Source: Dyadobacter linearis (GTDB lineage: Bacteria > Bacteroidota > Bacteroidia > Cytophagales > Spirosomataceae). Taken from it: a stretch of 64,000 nt of DNA. Under the pieces are notes generated by a model. That model was not told the DNA's origin and did not search any database. It saw nothing but the letters and a program-made list of their open reading frames with translations. A program made the position numbers and the translations under genes. Shown here piece by piece: positions 45,291-54,331 of this stretch (its first letter is position 1; each line of letters opens with the position of its first letter). The stretch lies in contig NZ_CAJRAU010000003.1 of NCBI RefSeq assembly GCF_907165045.1, forward strand, positions 923,764-987,763, in the 5' to 3' direction.

Positions 45291-45394
45291 GTATTCTCTG
45301 CTTATATTTTACATCTTTGTATCAGCCTGTTATGCATGAAGGTCGGCTCCAAGCCGTTGAAGGGTATCCTTCTTAGTGCACTTACGGGCTTTTT

Positions 45395-46216
45395 TTATGG
45401 GATAAAATTCAGTTTCGTGAGTTTATTTTTCCGATCATAGTAATTCCCTGCTCTGCCGTCTTCCAGCCCGTATTTTTCAAAATCATACAAGTCTATTACT
45501 AAACCAATTTGGTCACTAATGTAGTCGTAGTAGCGTGTTTCACCTTTTTCGAAAACACGCTGAACAGCCCAGCAGAAATAATCCGCAATATTAAGTAGCG
45601 GTTCTTTTGTAGGTTGTTGGACATTGAAGACAACGCGGCAATCGCTCGTTTTTTCCGGAGCCCTGCTCTTGGATCGTTCTATCGATTTATTTAACCCTTT
45701 TTGCAGATTAGCATGCGTTGTGCACTGGGTTCGATGTGCAATGTTGAGGACAAGATTTTCGTACTTATTTAGTTTGTTTTTGAGTAAATGTGACATCAAA
45801 TCCGCATAAAACTCTGCTTCTTTGCCATTATGCTTGTTTTGATAGACGCTGTAAATCTTCCTGGCAACAATGGCTTCAAAGCTACAATCTATACTTTTAA
45901 TGAAATCAAATGCCATTTTTCTAACCTCTGGAATATCATCTTTTGCATGCAGGTAAAAGCCCATCTTATCCCTTCTTTTCTGAATGCTGGGAATGCAATT
46001 AAAATAAAGATCATCCGCAATCTCGACTTGCAAATCAATGACTTTCTGCCTTATAGCATTCAGTGGCTCGTTAACTTTTAACATTCCAAGAATAAAGCAT
46101 TTTGAAACGCCTTCATTCCCTACAATCGGCGTGTTACCTTTGCCATAGAAAGTAGTATCACCCGCTTCGTCCAGAAAACGATGATATTGAAAAAGAGGTG
46201 AATTCTCGAGTCCCAT
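45395..46216 (-). CDS. DUF3800-family protein
   Basis: A 273-residue protein with the DUF3800 hallmark FLDEAGDTTF (about residues 13-22), an acidic S/L-D-E-x-G motif of a likely RNase H-like fold, and ADYFCWAVQRVFEKGE near the C-terminus. DUF3800 proteins are frequent in mobile elements and defence-rich regions; activity is not established. Solitary, opposite in direction to its neighbours. I chose the ATG at 46216; a TTG 33 bases upstream is also open. Confidence 0.8.
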   Translation of the reverse strand: MGLENSPLFQYHRFLDEAGDTTFYGKGNTPIVGNEGVSKCFILGMLKVNEPLNAIRQKVIDLQVEIADDLYFNCIPSIQKRRDKMGFYLHAKDDIPEVRKMAFDFIKSIDCSFEAIVARKIYSVYQNKHNGKEAEFYADLMSHLLKNKLNKYENLVLNIAHRTQCTTHANLQKGLNKSIERSKSRAPEKTSDCRVVFNVQQPTKEPLLNIADYFCWAVQRVFEKGETRYYDYISDQIGLVIDLYDFEKYGLEDGRAGNYYDRKNKLTKLNFIP

Positions 46217-46288
46217 TAAAATTATAGTGTGTGAATAAAAAGACTTCAATTAAGTAAATTATATTTCATCTTTCAAATCTGAAACAAA

Positions 46289-46316
46289 GCTATCAGCTAA
46301 AAGCTAATAGCCACAA
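46289..46316 (+). repeat. Heptanucleotide array before pepP (4 units)
   Basis: Four consecutive 7-mers, GCTATCA, GCTAAAA, GCTAATA and GCCACAA, end four bases before the aminopeptidase ATG. They match the GCYAAHA units upstream of the hydroxyproline epimerase gene in the same sense orientation. Confidence 0.6.
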
Positions 46317-46320
46317 TATT

Positions 46321-47703
46321 ATGTTCTCCAAAGAAACCTACATACATCGCCGCCAGACTTTAAAGCAGAAAGTCGGCAGCGGCCTGATCCTGTTCCTGGG
46401 CAATGAAGACTCGGGCATGAACTACCGCGATAATGTGTACCCATTTCGTCAGGACAGCTCTTTTCTATACTATTTTGGACTGGATATACCGTCCATTCAC
46501 GCGGTGATTGACATTGATAACGATCAGGAAATCATATTTGGAAACGAGCTGACGATCGATGATATCGTGTGGACGGGTCCAAAAGAGCCGCTGGTGGACA
46601 AAGCTGCAAAAGTGGGAGTTTCGCAGGTAATGCCGCTCGCTGCTATTGATGGTTTTTTAAAAGTTATTTTAGGCAAAAAACAGCAGATACATTTCCTGCC
46701 TCCCTACCGGGCTGAGCATACTTTGAAATTGCAGGAATGGTTGCAGGTATCTCCTGCTGAGGCTTCGCAAAAAGCTTCGGTGACTTTGATCAAGGCCATC
46801 GTTTCCATGCGAAATTATAAAACTGCGGAGGAAATCGCTGAAATGGAGAAGGCGGTGGATACTTCGGTGGATATGCACCTGGATTTTATGCGGAATGCGC
46901 GCCCGGGCATGACGGAAAAGGAAGTAGCCGGAAAGCTGCAAAGTATCGCAATAGGAGCAGGCGGCGACATTTCTTACCCGATTATCCTGACCGTAAACGG
47001 AGAAATCCTGCACACCCACACCCGCGACCTGGTCATGCGCGAAGGCCAAATGGGCTTATGTGACGCGGGAGCCGAAACTGCAATGCGCTACTGCGGCGAT
47101 TTGACACGGACCATTCCAATGGGAAAGCAGTTTTCGTCTTTGCAAAAGGATATGTACCAGATCGTGCTGAATGCTCAAAATGCGTCTGTTGACGCTTGCA
47201 AGCCTGGTATTTTATTTAAAGATGTCCACAAACTTGCAGCGACGAAGCTGCTGGAAGGACTGAAATCATTGGGTGTTGTAAAAGGCGACCCGGAAGAAGC
47301 AGTCGAAAATGATGTGCATACGCTGTTCTTTCAATGCGGCCTCGGCCACATGATCGGGCTGGATGTACATGATATGGAAAATCTCGGCGAGCAATATGTA
47401 GGTTACACCGACGATCTGGTGAAAGGAACCACATTCGGCTGGAAATCCCTCCGCCTCGGCCGCGCGCTGGAACCCGGCTTCGTAGTAACCGTAGAACCCG
47501 GCCTCTACCTGATCCCAACCCTGATCGACCGCTGGAAAGCCGAAAACAAACTGGCCGATTTTGTGGATTACAACAAGCTGGAAATACTACGCGACTTTAC
47601 GGGAATTCGCATTGAGGATAATGTCCTGATTACTGAAACGGGCAACAGGATTTTAGGTAAGCATTTACCGAAGGAAGTAGCGGAAGTGGAGGCGTTGCGG
47701 TGA
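46321..47703 (+). CDS. pepP: Xaa-Pro aminopeptidase (peptidase M24B)
   Basis: A 460-residue aminopeptidase P. It releases any N-terminal residue that precedes proline and uses two Mn ions. All five metal ligands of the pita-bread fold are seen: Asp248 (CDAGAE), Asp260 (CGDLTRT), His343 (GLGHMIG), Glu392 (TVEPGLY) and Glu432 (RIEDNV). The N-terminal domain (GLILFLGNEDSGMNYRDN) is typical. No signal peptide, so probably cytoplasmic. It complements the DPP IV and hydroxyproline enzymes nearby. Confidence 0.95.
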   Translation: MFSKETYIHRRQTLKQKVGSGLILFLGNEDSGMNYRDNVYPFRQDSSFLYYFGLDIPSIHAVIDIDNDQEIIFGNELTIDDIVWTGPKEPLVDKAAKVGVSQVMPLAAIDGFLKVILGKKQQIHFLPPYRAEHTLKLQEWLQVSPAEASQKASVTLIKAIVSMRNYKTAEEIAEMEKAVDTSVDMHLDFMRNARPGMTEKEVAGKLQSIAIGAGGDISYPIILTVNGEILHTHTRDLVMREGQMGLCDAGAETAMRYCGDLTRTIPMGKQFSSLQKDMYQIVLNAQNASVDACKPGILFKDVHKLAATKLLEGLKSLGVVKGDPEEAVENDVHTLFFQCGLGHMIGLDVHDMENLGEQYVGYTDDLVKGTTFGWKSLRLGRALEPGFVVTVEPGLYLIPTLIDRWKAENKLADFVDYNKLEILRDFTGIRIEDNVLITETGNRILGKHLPKEVAEVEALR

Positions 47704-47757
47704 AAGTTTGCAATATGAAGGTCTTGTTAACTAACTTCATGCCTTATAATTAAAAGT

Positions 47758-48153
47758 ATGGATAGTCGCTGGAAGCAGAGATTTCAAAATTTCGAGAAGG
47801 CATTTTTGTTTTTGGAAACTGCCGTTCAAAAGGACGAATACAATCCAATTGAGATTGGCGGGCTGGTCCAGGCCTTTGAATTTACTTTTGAACTGGCTTG
47901 GAAAACAATCAAGGATTTTTTGTATGAGCAGGGTTTAGAGACTAGTTTCCCTAGGGAAGCTATTAAACAGGCTTTTGCGTCACAAGTTATCACGGACGGC
48001 CACACCTGGATTGAAATGCTCGAAAAGCGAAACGAATTGTCACATACTTATAATGAAGAGGTAGCAGGGCATGCGGTAACAGTGATCAAAGATTCCTATT
48101 TCGGGGCTATTGAACAGGTTTATCTTCATTTAAAGTCAAGATTGGATGACTGA
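47758..48153 (+). CDS. HepT-like HEPN toxin / nucleotidyltransferase substrate-binding protein
   Basis: A 131-residue HEPN-domain protein of the HI0074/HepT group. The RNase motif RX4HXY is intact as RNELSHTY (Arg91, His96, Tyr98). It would act as an RNase toxin controlled by the nucleotidyltransferase encoded next, with which it overlaps by eight bases. In HepT-MntA systems the antitoxin AMPylates the Tyr of this motif. Confidence 0.88.
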   Translation: MDSRWKQRFQNFEKAFLFLETAVQKDEYNPIEIGGLVQAFEFTFELAWKTIKDFLYEQGLETSFPREAIKQAFASQVITDGHTWIEMLEKRNELSHTYNEEVAGHAVTVIKDSYFGAIEQVYLHLKSRLDD

Positions 48154-48478
48154 TGTAATAAAAAGCGGCTTGACCGAAGAGGACGTTTTGAAGATCATTT
48201 CAGCAATCGAAAAGTTCTCTGAAATCGATCAGGTTGTGCTGTTTGGAAGTCGTGCAAAAGGAAATTTCAGGACCGGAAGTGACGTGGATCTTGCAGTGAA
48301 AATGAAAGGAAAGGATATTACCAATCAACTTAGCGGCATTTTAAACGAAGAGTCTCTTCTGCCGTATCATTTTGATATATTGAATATTGCTAAGATATCG
48401 AATCCTGAGCTACTAGATCATATTGATCGCGTCGGAGTCGTTTTCTTTGAAAAGGCTCCGACGCGATCTGCTATTTAA
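48146..48478 (+). CDS. MntA-like minimal nucleotidyltransferase antitoxin
   Basis: A 110-residue MNT-domain protein with the nucleotidyltransferase motif GSRAKGNFRTGSDVD (residues 34-48: GS plus the catalytic Asp46 and Asp48). It is expected to modify and inactivate the HEPN toxin. The last 17 codons are built on a perfect 13-bp inverted repeat, and the stop overlaps the convergent permease gene by four bases. Confidence 0.88.
   Translation: MTDVIKSGLTEEDVLKIISAIEKFSEIDQVVLFGSRAKGNFRTGSDVDLAVKMKGKDITNQLSGILNEESLLPYHFDILNIAKISNPELLDHIDRVGVVFFEKAPTRSAI
48425..48468. repeat. Perfect inverted repeat inside the mntA-like 3' end
   Basis: GATCGCGTCGGAG at 48425-48437 and its exact complement at 48456-48468 enclose 18 bases. 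The hairpin is coding (DRVGVVFFEKAPTRSA) and lies between convergent genes, so it may protect or end both transcripts. No T-run on either side. Confidence 0.6.
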
Positions 48479-49926
48479 GACATTTCTGCCGTGTCTATAT
48501 TCTTCTTACCAATAAAATAATAAACCGGAATACCCAGCAACACAATGATCAATCCAGGCCAGGTGTATTCTGGTTTGTAGATGATTAAGAGTACGCAGAA
48601 TGCAACGCCCATGATTATGTAGATAATCGGCAGGAATGGATACCCGAATGCTTTGTACGGACGGGGAACGTCGGGCATTTTCTTCCTTAATATAAATATT
48701 CCGACAATGGTGAGCATATAGAACACGACCACTACGAAAGAAATCATATCGAGCAAATTCCCATACTTCCCACTCAAACTCCACAAACAGGCGATTACGC
48801 ACTGGATCCAAAGCCCGAACTCAGGTACAGAATTCTTGTTCAAGGTCCCTACTTTCTTGAAGAACATTCCGTCTTTCGCCATCGAATAATATACCCGCGC
48901 CCCCGACATGATCAGACCGTTGTTGCAACCAAAAGTCGAAATCATGATCATAACCGCGATTATCATCGTTCCTGCATTTCCGAAGATTACATTCGAAGCA
49001 GTCACCGCGACGCGGTCTTTATCAGAAGAAGCAATATCCTGCAACGAAAGAACACCGGTATACATCACGTTTGTCATCAGGTAAATGACCGTTACGATAA
49101 TGGTACCCAATGCAAGACTAAGTCCGATATTTCGCTGGGGATTTTTAATTTCGCCGGCTATGAAAGTTACATTATTCCACGAATCACTGCTAAAAATAGA
49201 GCCAACCATGGAGGCGGCGATCGCGCCGAATGCGGCTATGGTAGTGTAGGATTCGATACTGCCGTCGATATTCAGTTTGTGCAAATCCCACATCGTCGCA
49301 GAGTCCCAGTTTGCGGCCCAGATCTCCGGTTTCATGAAAAGCAACCCGAAAACAATCAGTCCGAGTAAACTCAGCAGTTTGGTTAATGTAAATGTGGTCT
49401 GGATAATTTTCCCGCCATTTACACCACGTGTATTAATAAACGTCAGTAAAACAATGAGCACCAGCGAGAGCAGCTGGGCGGGGGAAATTTTGATAAAACC
49501 CAGGTCGACCGCCACCAGATCCTCGCTGAACATAGGCAGCAAATAGGCAGTGAATTTGGCAAAAGCCACTGCCACAGCAGCGATAGTAGCGGTTTGGATC
49601 ACTGTAAAAAAGCTCCAACCGTACAGAAAGCCGATCAGCGAATTGTATGCTTCTTTGAGATAAACATATTGCCCGCCCGCTTTGGGGAACATCGCGCTCA
49701 ATTCACCGTAACTTAATGCGGCAGTCAATGTCATAAAGCCTGTGATCAGCCACACGAACATCAGCCAGCCCACGCTGCCGGTATTCCGGGTAATGTCCGC
49801 ACTTACAATAAAAATCCCCGATCCGATCATACTTCCCGCGACGAGCATGGTCGCGTCCATCAGACCGAGCGATGGTTTAAATGACTTTTTTTCCTCAGCA
49901 GATTCAGGAATGCTTTCCAATGACAT
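48475..49926 (-). CDS. APC-family amino acid permease
   Basis: A 483-residue inner-membrane transporter of the amino acid-polyamine-organocation superfamily, with about 12 hydrophobic helices. The first helix motif GSMIGSGIFIVSADI (unwound substrate site) and the segment PKAGGQYVYLKEAYNSLIGFLYGW are typical. By position at the end of the hydroxyproline cluster it is a candidate proline/hydroxyproline importer (inference). Confidence 0.9.
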   Translation of the reverse strand: MSLESIPESAEEKKSFKPSLGLMDATMLVAGSMIGSGIFIVSADITRNTGSVGWLMFVWLITGFMTLTAALSYGELSAMFPKAGGQYVYLKEAYNSLIGFLYGWSFFTVIQTATIAAVAVAFAKFTAYLLPMFSEDLVAVDLGFIKISPAQLLSLVLIVLLTFINTRGVNGGKIIQTTFTLTKLLSLLGLIVFGLLFMKPEIWAANWDSATMWDLHKLNIDGSIESYTTIAAFGAIAASMVGSIFSSDSWNNVTFIAGEIKNPQRNIGLSLALGTIIVTVIYLMTNVMYTGVLSLQDIASSDKDRVAVTASNVIFGNAGTMIIAVMIMISTFGCNNGLIMSGARVYYSMAKDGMFFKKVGTLNKNSVPEFGLWIQCVIACLWSLSGKYGNLLDMISFVVVVFYMLTIVGIFILRKKMPDVPRPYKAFGYPFLPIIYIIMGVAFCVLLIIYKPEYTWPGLIIVLLGIPVYYFIGKKNIDTAEMS

Positions 49927-49970
49927 ACAGGTTAGGTTTTACGGGCTTTTGAAGCTTGTAAGCTACAATA

Positions 49971-51752
49971 TTATTTGAAACTATAAAACTTCCACTGTGT
50001 TCTGAAATCGCGCTTCAATGCCTGGTTGGTCAGCGTCGCACGGACCATCTCGATCGGCATATTATTCTCCTTCATAATCGCGTCGTGAAACTGCTGATAG
50101 CTCATTTTACCGGTGTCAACCAGTTCGTTTTTCAGACTTAATATCTGCAAACCACCGATCAGATAAGCTACCTGGTAAAGCGGACTGTAATTTCCCTGGA
50201 AAGAGCGTCGCACTTCCCCTTCCGCATTCGCTCGCTCGTGTCCTACCCTATCTACCAGAAAATCAATGCATTCCTGCGGCGTCCATTTACCCAAATGATA
50301 ATTCAGCGAGAAGATAATGCGTGCGCAACGGTGCATCCGCCAGAAAAGCATCCCGATCCGCTCTTCGGGTGTTTTGGCAAAACCTTTGTCATACAGCAGC
50401 AGCTCCCAGTACAGCGACCAACCTTCGGTCCAGAACGGCGTACCAAATTCGCGACGGTAAGGCTTGTAGCGGCTGCGCATATAATGCTGTAAATGGTGCC
50501 CCGGAACTAGTTCGTGGTGAACTGTCGCACGCGAAAAATACGGATTATTCCCCCTCATACTCATCAACTTATCCTCGTGGTTCATGGTATTGGTGGGATA
50601 AGAAATGATAATATCTCTGCCGCCCAGAAAGAACGGATTGATCAGCTGCCGCTCGGGCGACATCATTTGCATTCCCCACGTTTCGTCGGCTATTTCGGGA
50701 TATTCGTAAAGGTTATTTTTAGTGATTAAATCCTTCGCATCATTATAAAGCTTCATGATCAGGGCCGGCTGCTCGCCTTCGGGCACGAAGCTGTTTTTCA
50801 CCTTCTCCTGCGCCTTTTTCCATTCATTCCCGAAACCCATTTCCTGCGAAGCTTTCAGCAATTCCTTGTCGCACCACGCAAATTCCTTATTGGCAAGCTC
50901 GATCAGTTCGTCCGGCGTGTAACTGATCATTTCTACCCGCAACTGCCGGATCAGCTCGTCACGACCGATCGGCACGCCTTTGATCCCGCTTTTGTCTTCT
51001 TTTTGTGTGGTGTTAATTTTACCTTTTCCTTTCAAAACCTTGGCATAGGCTGTCAGCGCGCTGTCGAGTGACTCGTAGGGTTTGGGCACCCACCAGGTAA
51101 ACTTCGGGTCGTAACCGTTATAAAATTCATATACACCTTTCAATCGTTCATCCAAACCTTTTACAGCTTCTTCGGCACGGTTCGCAAGCGGCATATCTAT
51201 GTCTTCGACGTTTTTAACTGATTCCGAAGAAGCTTTTAATTCTTTCAAAACATCATTCAAATCTGCTGCTACTTTTTGCGCATCCAAAGTATTTCCACGA
51301 CGGCGCTGCTTTTCGAGTGCGTAAATTTTTTCAGCAAAAGGAATGTATTTCGTGATCTGGTTATATTCTTTTTCTTCTTGTGAAAGGCTCAGCAAATGAT
51401 CGTCTATATTTCTTTTTAATAAAATATAATCCACTTTGCCGTAAATGCTTATCGCGTCGAAATCCATCTTGGCGAGCTGTACCAGGTAACTTTTATCCAC
51501 TTCTATCAACCGCTTCCGCTGCTCGGGGGAGTTGAGCACAAATGAAGGCGCCGCAAATCCGCGTCCACGAACCAGCATAGGAGAATAAAACGAGCGAACC
51601 GCCTGAATATCTTCATCATAACGCATTACCAACCCGGCAGTTTCGCTGGTTTGTTCGTAGAGATTGAATTGGGATTTCTGAGCTGCGGATTCGCTAACAA
51701 AAATGGAGGCAAACACGAGACTGAAAAGCAGGGAGTAGCATTGCTTTTTCAA
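49971..51752 (-). CDS. DUF885 exported peptidase-like protein
   Basis: A 593-residue exported protein with a signal peptide to about residue 24 (VSESAAQ). It has the DUF885 zinc-site motif HHELVPGHHLQHYM (HE-x-x-x-GH type) and a downstream WTEGWSLYWELLLYDKG segment supplying a further Glu. DUF885 members are thought to be metallopeptidases, with little direct data. The start is TTG. It lies between the D-amino-acid dehydrogenase and permease genes, so a peptide substrate rich in Pro/Hyp is plausible. Confidence 0.82.
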   Translation of the reverse strand: MKKQCYSLLFSLVFASIFVSESAAQKSQFNLYEQTSETAGLVMRYDEDIQAVRSFYSPMLVRGRGFAAPSFVLNSPEQRKRLIEVDKSYLVQLAKMDFDAISIYGKVDYILLKRNIDDHLLSLSQEEKEYNQITKYIPFAEKIYALEKQRRRGNTLDAQKVAADLNDVLKELKASSESVKNVEDIDMPLANRAEEAVKGLDERLKGVYEFYNGYDPKFTWWVPKPYESLDSALTAYAKVLKGKGKINTTQKEDKSGIKGVPIGRDELIRQLRVEMISYTPDELIELANKEFAWCDKELLKASQEMGFGNEWKKAQEKVKNSFVPEGEQPALIMKLYNDAKDLITKNNLYEYPEIADETWGMQMMSPERQLINPFFLGGRDIIISYPTNTMNHEDKLMSMRGNNPYFSRATVHHELVPGHHLQHYMRSRYKPYRREFGTPFWTEGWSLYWELLLYDKGFAKTPEERIGMLFWRMHRCARIIFSLNYHLGKWTPQECIDFLVDRVGHERANAEGEVRRSFQGNYSPLYQVAYLIGGLQILSLKNELVDTGKMSYQQFHDAIMKENNMPIEMVRATLTNQALKRDFRTQWKFYSFK

Positions 51753-51791
51753 GGAAAGAATATGTTTAAAGGTTAGGAATTTATCCGGCGC

Positions 51792-53051
51792 TCAGTTATA
51801 CCGTTCCGGATCGTAAAGTTTGATGTCGATAGCTGTGGCGGTGCGGTTGGCCAGCTCGGCTACTACTTTTCCCGTCGCCGGGCCAAGGCTGATACCCATC
51901 ATACCGTGACCACCTGCAACGATCAGGTTTTTCAGTTTTTTGCTGTATCCCAGGTACGGCAGTCCGTCGGGCGAGCACGGGCGGAAACCGTACCAGATGT
52001 TTTCTTTGGCAGGAATAGCTACTTCCAGCTCCGGGTAATATTGCGGGATTGCATTCACTATCCCCTCCACCCGGTTCATATTGATCTTGTCATTTACCGC
52101 TGCAAGTTCCATAGTGCCGCCAAAACGAACTTTTCCGTTCATCGGCGTCACCGCCACGCGCGCTTCTATCAACAAGGCAGGATGAACGATCGGGTGATCG
52201 GCATTACGTTCCATAAATGAATACCCCTTGCCTGGCATCACCGGGATTGAAAGTCCGGCCAGCTTGGCTAGCTGAGGCAGCCACGTACCGCCCGTCATGA
52301 TCACAAGGTCACTTTCGTATTGACCCTGTGTAGTATTGACTGATTTCACTTCACCGCCTGAGATCTCATAACCAGTCACTTCTGCGTTGGTAACGACGGT
52401 AGCGCCTTTCTCCTTGATATTTTTAAGGAGTTGGTTAAACAATGCAGTCGGATACAAATGCGCGTCGCAATGGTAATGTACCGCCCCGGCTACATCCAGT
52501 TTAATATCAGGTTCAATGGCCTGTACCTGCTCTTTGGAAAGCATTTCCACGTCCAGTCCCAGCTTCTGCGCGTCTTTTCCAACATGTATTTCTTCCTCTC
52601 CCGCTTTTGCAGATTTATAAAGCATGAGAATACCCTTCTTTTCCAGACCAAAGTTCAGTCCTTCCTCATTGGCAATATCCTCATACAACTGTTTGCTGAG
52701 CAAATGATAATCTCTCAAAAAAGGCGCGGCGCGTTCTACATTGGCCGGAGAGGCGGCTTTCATAAATTTCAATCCCCAGGATATCAATGAAAAATCCAGG
52801 GAAGGTTTTACGTAAAAAGGACTGCGGCTATCGAACATCCATTTAATCCCCTTCGCCACCATTCCGGGCGCAGCAAGCGGAATAAAGTGGCTCGGAACGA
52901 TCATCCCCGCATTTCCCTGCGAGCAATTATCGCTCAGATCGCCTTTGTCGAGCACCGTCACTTTCCACCCGCTTTTCAGCAGATAATAAGCCGAAGCCAA
53001 CCCCATAATTCCCCCACCAATGATGGTCGCGGTTCCTTTGTTTGTTGTCAT
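51792..53051 (-). CDS. FAD-dependent D-amino acid (D-hydroxyproline) dehydrogenase
   Basis: A 419-residue DadA-like flavoenzyme. The FAD-binding motif is IGGGIMGLASAYYLLKSG near residue 11, and the C-terminal substrate-side segment is FRPCSPDGLPYLG, followed by GHGMMGISLGPATGK. In hydroxyproline catabolism this step oxidises cis-4-hydroxy-D-proline to 1-pyrroline-4-hydroxy-2-carboxylate. The assignment rests on the flanking epimerase and deaminase genes. Confidence 0.88.
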   Translation of the reverse strand: MTTNKGTATIIGGGIMGLASAYYLLKSGWKVTVLDKGDLSDNCSQGNAGMIVPSHFIPLAAPGMVAKGIKWMFDSRSPFYVKPSLDFSLISWGLKFMKAASPANVERAAPFLRDYHLLSKQLYEDIANEEGLNFGLEKKGILMLYKSAKAGEEEIHVGKDAQKLGLDVEMLSKEQVQAIEPDIKLDVAGAVHYHCDAHLYPTALFNQLLKNIKEKGATVVTNAEVTGYEISGGEVKSVNTTQGQYESDLVIMTGGTWLPQLAKLAGLSIPVMPGKGYSFMERNADHPIVHPALLIEARVAVTPMNGKVRFGGTMELAAVNDKINMNRVEGIVNAIPQYYPELEVAIPAKENIWYGFRPCSPDGLPYLGYSKKLKNLIVAGGHGMMGISLGPATGKVVAELANRTATAIDIKLYDPERYN

Positions 53052-53065
53052 TCTATTAGAAATTT

Positions 53066-53160
53066 GGGAGGAAAGGGAGGAGGGAAGAAAGGGAGGAAGT
53101 AATAGAATAGTGTCCCTTCTTCCTTCCTCCCTTTCCTCCCTTTCCTCCTTTCTCCTTTTT
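53066..53160. repeat. Polypurine/polypyrimidine inverted repeat
   Basis: A 34-base all-purine tract (53066-53099) of GGGAGGAAA-like units is followed, after a short AT-rich loop, by a polypyrimidine tract of about 45 bases largely complementary to it. The transcript between the epimerase and dehydrogenase genes could fold into a long hairpin. The tract reaches the epimerase stop codon. Confidence 0.65.
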
Positions 53161-54160
53161 AAATAACCTGAAACCCATACGCGTACGGGTCTTCCTCGTC
53201 GTCGATGAAAATGTTGTTGTAGCCTGTTACCACGGCCCAGCCTTCGATTCCTGGGATAATGGCGGGTTTGTTTCCTATTGTTACTTCGTCTTCCACGGTT
53301 CCGGTAAATTTGGAACCGATGATACTTTCGTGGATAAATCTGTCACCTTTTTTCAGTTTGCCTTTGGCGTGCCACTGGGCCATTCTGGCTGAGGTACCTG
53401 TGCCGCAGGGCGAGCGGTCGATTGCTTTGTCGCCGTAGAAAACTGCATTTCTGGCTGTTGAAGTCGGGTCAATTACTGCACCTGCCCACAGAATGTGGCT
53501 TAGACCGTTGATATGCTCGTTTTCCGGGTGAACAAACTTGTACTGCTCGTTCAGTCGCTTGCGCAGTACGCGTGACCAGCTGATCAGTTGGTCGGCGGTA
53601 TAATCTTCCAAACCTTTGAAATTTTCCTGCGGATCAACAATCGCGTAGAAGTTACCTCCGTAGGAAACGTCCACAGTCAATGTACCCAGATCAGGGCACT
53701 CAACAGTCAGGTTTTCGGCGGCGAGGAAAGATTTGATATTCACCAGCTTGACGGAAGTTACTCTCTTGCCTTCCTGCTTATATTCAACCAAAACCAACCC
53801 GGCAGGTGTTTCCAGGCGAAGTTTGCCTGGTACTTTTGGTGTTACCAAACCTTCCTGAATCGCGATAGTAACCGTCCCGATTGTGCCGTGACCGCACATC
53901 GGAAGGCAGCCGCTCGTTTCAATATATAGTACGCCAATATCATTCGCCGGATCAACCGGCGGGTACAAGATGCTCCCGCTCATCATATCATGACCACGCG
54001 GCTCAAACATCAATCCCTTCCGGATCCAGTCAAATTCCTTCAAAAAATGAAGCCTGCGCTCCATCATGCTGTTCCCATCCAGCAAAGGTCCGCCCCCAGC
54101 GACCACCCGAACCGGGTTCCCGCAAGTGTGGGCATCAATACAAAAAAAAGTCTTACGCAT
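53159..54160 (-). CDS. 4-hydroxyproline 2-epimerase (proline racemase family)
   Basis: A 333-residue proline racemase-fold enzyme. Both catalytic Cys are present: Cys89 in MCGHG and Cys252 in RSPCGTGT. Presence of both residues separates 4-hydroxyproline epimerases from dehydratases, where the first is Thr. It converts trans-4-hydroxy-L-proline to cis-4-hydroxy-D-proline, the first step of the pathway. The ATG stands nine bases from a heptanucleotide array. Confidence 0.93.
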   Translation of the reverse strand: MRKTFFCIDAHTCGNPVRVVAGGGPLLDGNSMMERRLHFLKEFDWIRKGLMFEPRGHDMMSGSILYPPVDPANDIGVLYIETSGCLPMCGHGTIGTVTIAIQEGLVTPKVPGKLRLETPAGLVLVEYKQEGKRVTSVKLVNIKSFLAAENLTVECPDLGTLTVDVSYGGNFYAIVDPQENFKGLEDYTADQLISWSRVLRKRLNEQYKFVHPENEHINGLSHILWAGAVIDPTSTARNAVFYGDKAIDRSPCGTGTSARMAQWHAKGKLKKGDRFIHESIIGSKFTGTVEDEVTIGNKPAIIPGIEGWAVVTGYNNIFIDDEEDPYAYGFQVI

Positions 54161-54169
54161 TGTTTTTTG

Positions 54170-54225
54170 GCTGTTAGCTGTTAGCTTTTAGCTGTTGGCT
54201 GTTGGCTGTTGGCTGTTGGCTTTTT
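54170..54225 (-). repeat. Heptanucleotide array before the epimerase gene (8 units)
   Basis: Eight consecutive 7-mers occupy exactly 56 bases. On the plus strand: GCTGTTA twice, GCTTTTA, GCTGTTG four times, GCTTTTT. In sense orientation the units follow GC[CT]AA[ACT]A and end nine bases before the ATG. Four are identical, so copy number may vary by slippage. Confidence 0.75.
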
Positions 54226-54331
54226 ATGTTGTTTACTGTAAGCTTTGCATTGAAGCTCACAATTATAAAATTATCTTGATCCAAAGGATTTTTCACTTCC
54301 TCCTTTCATCCTTCCTCCATCCTCACAAAAA

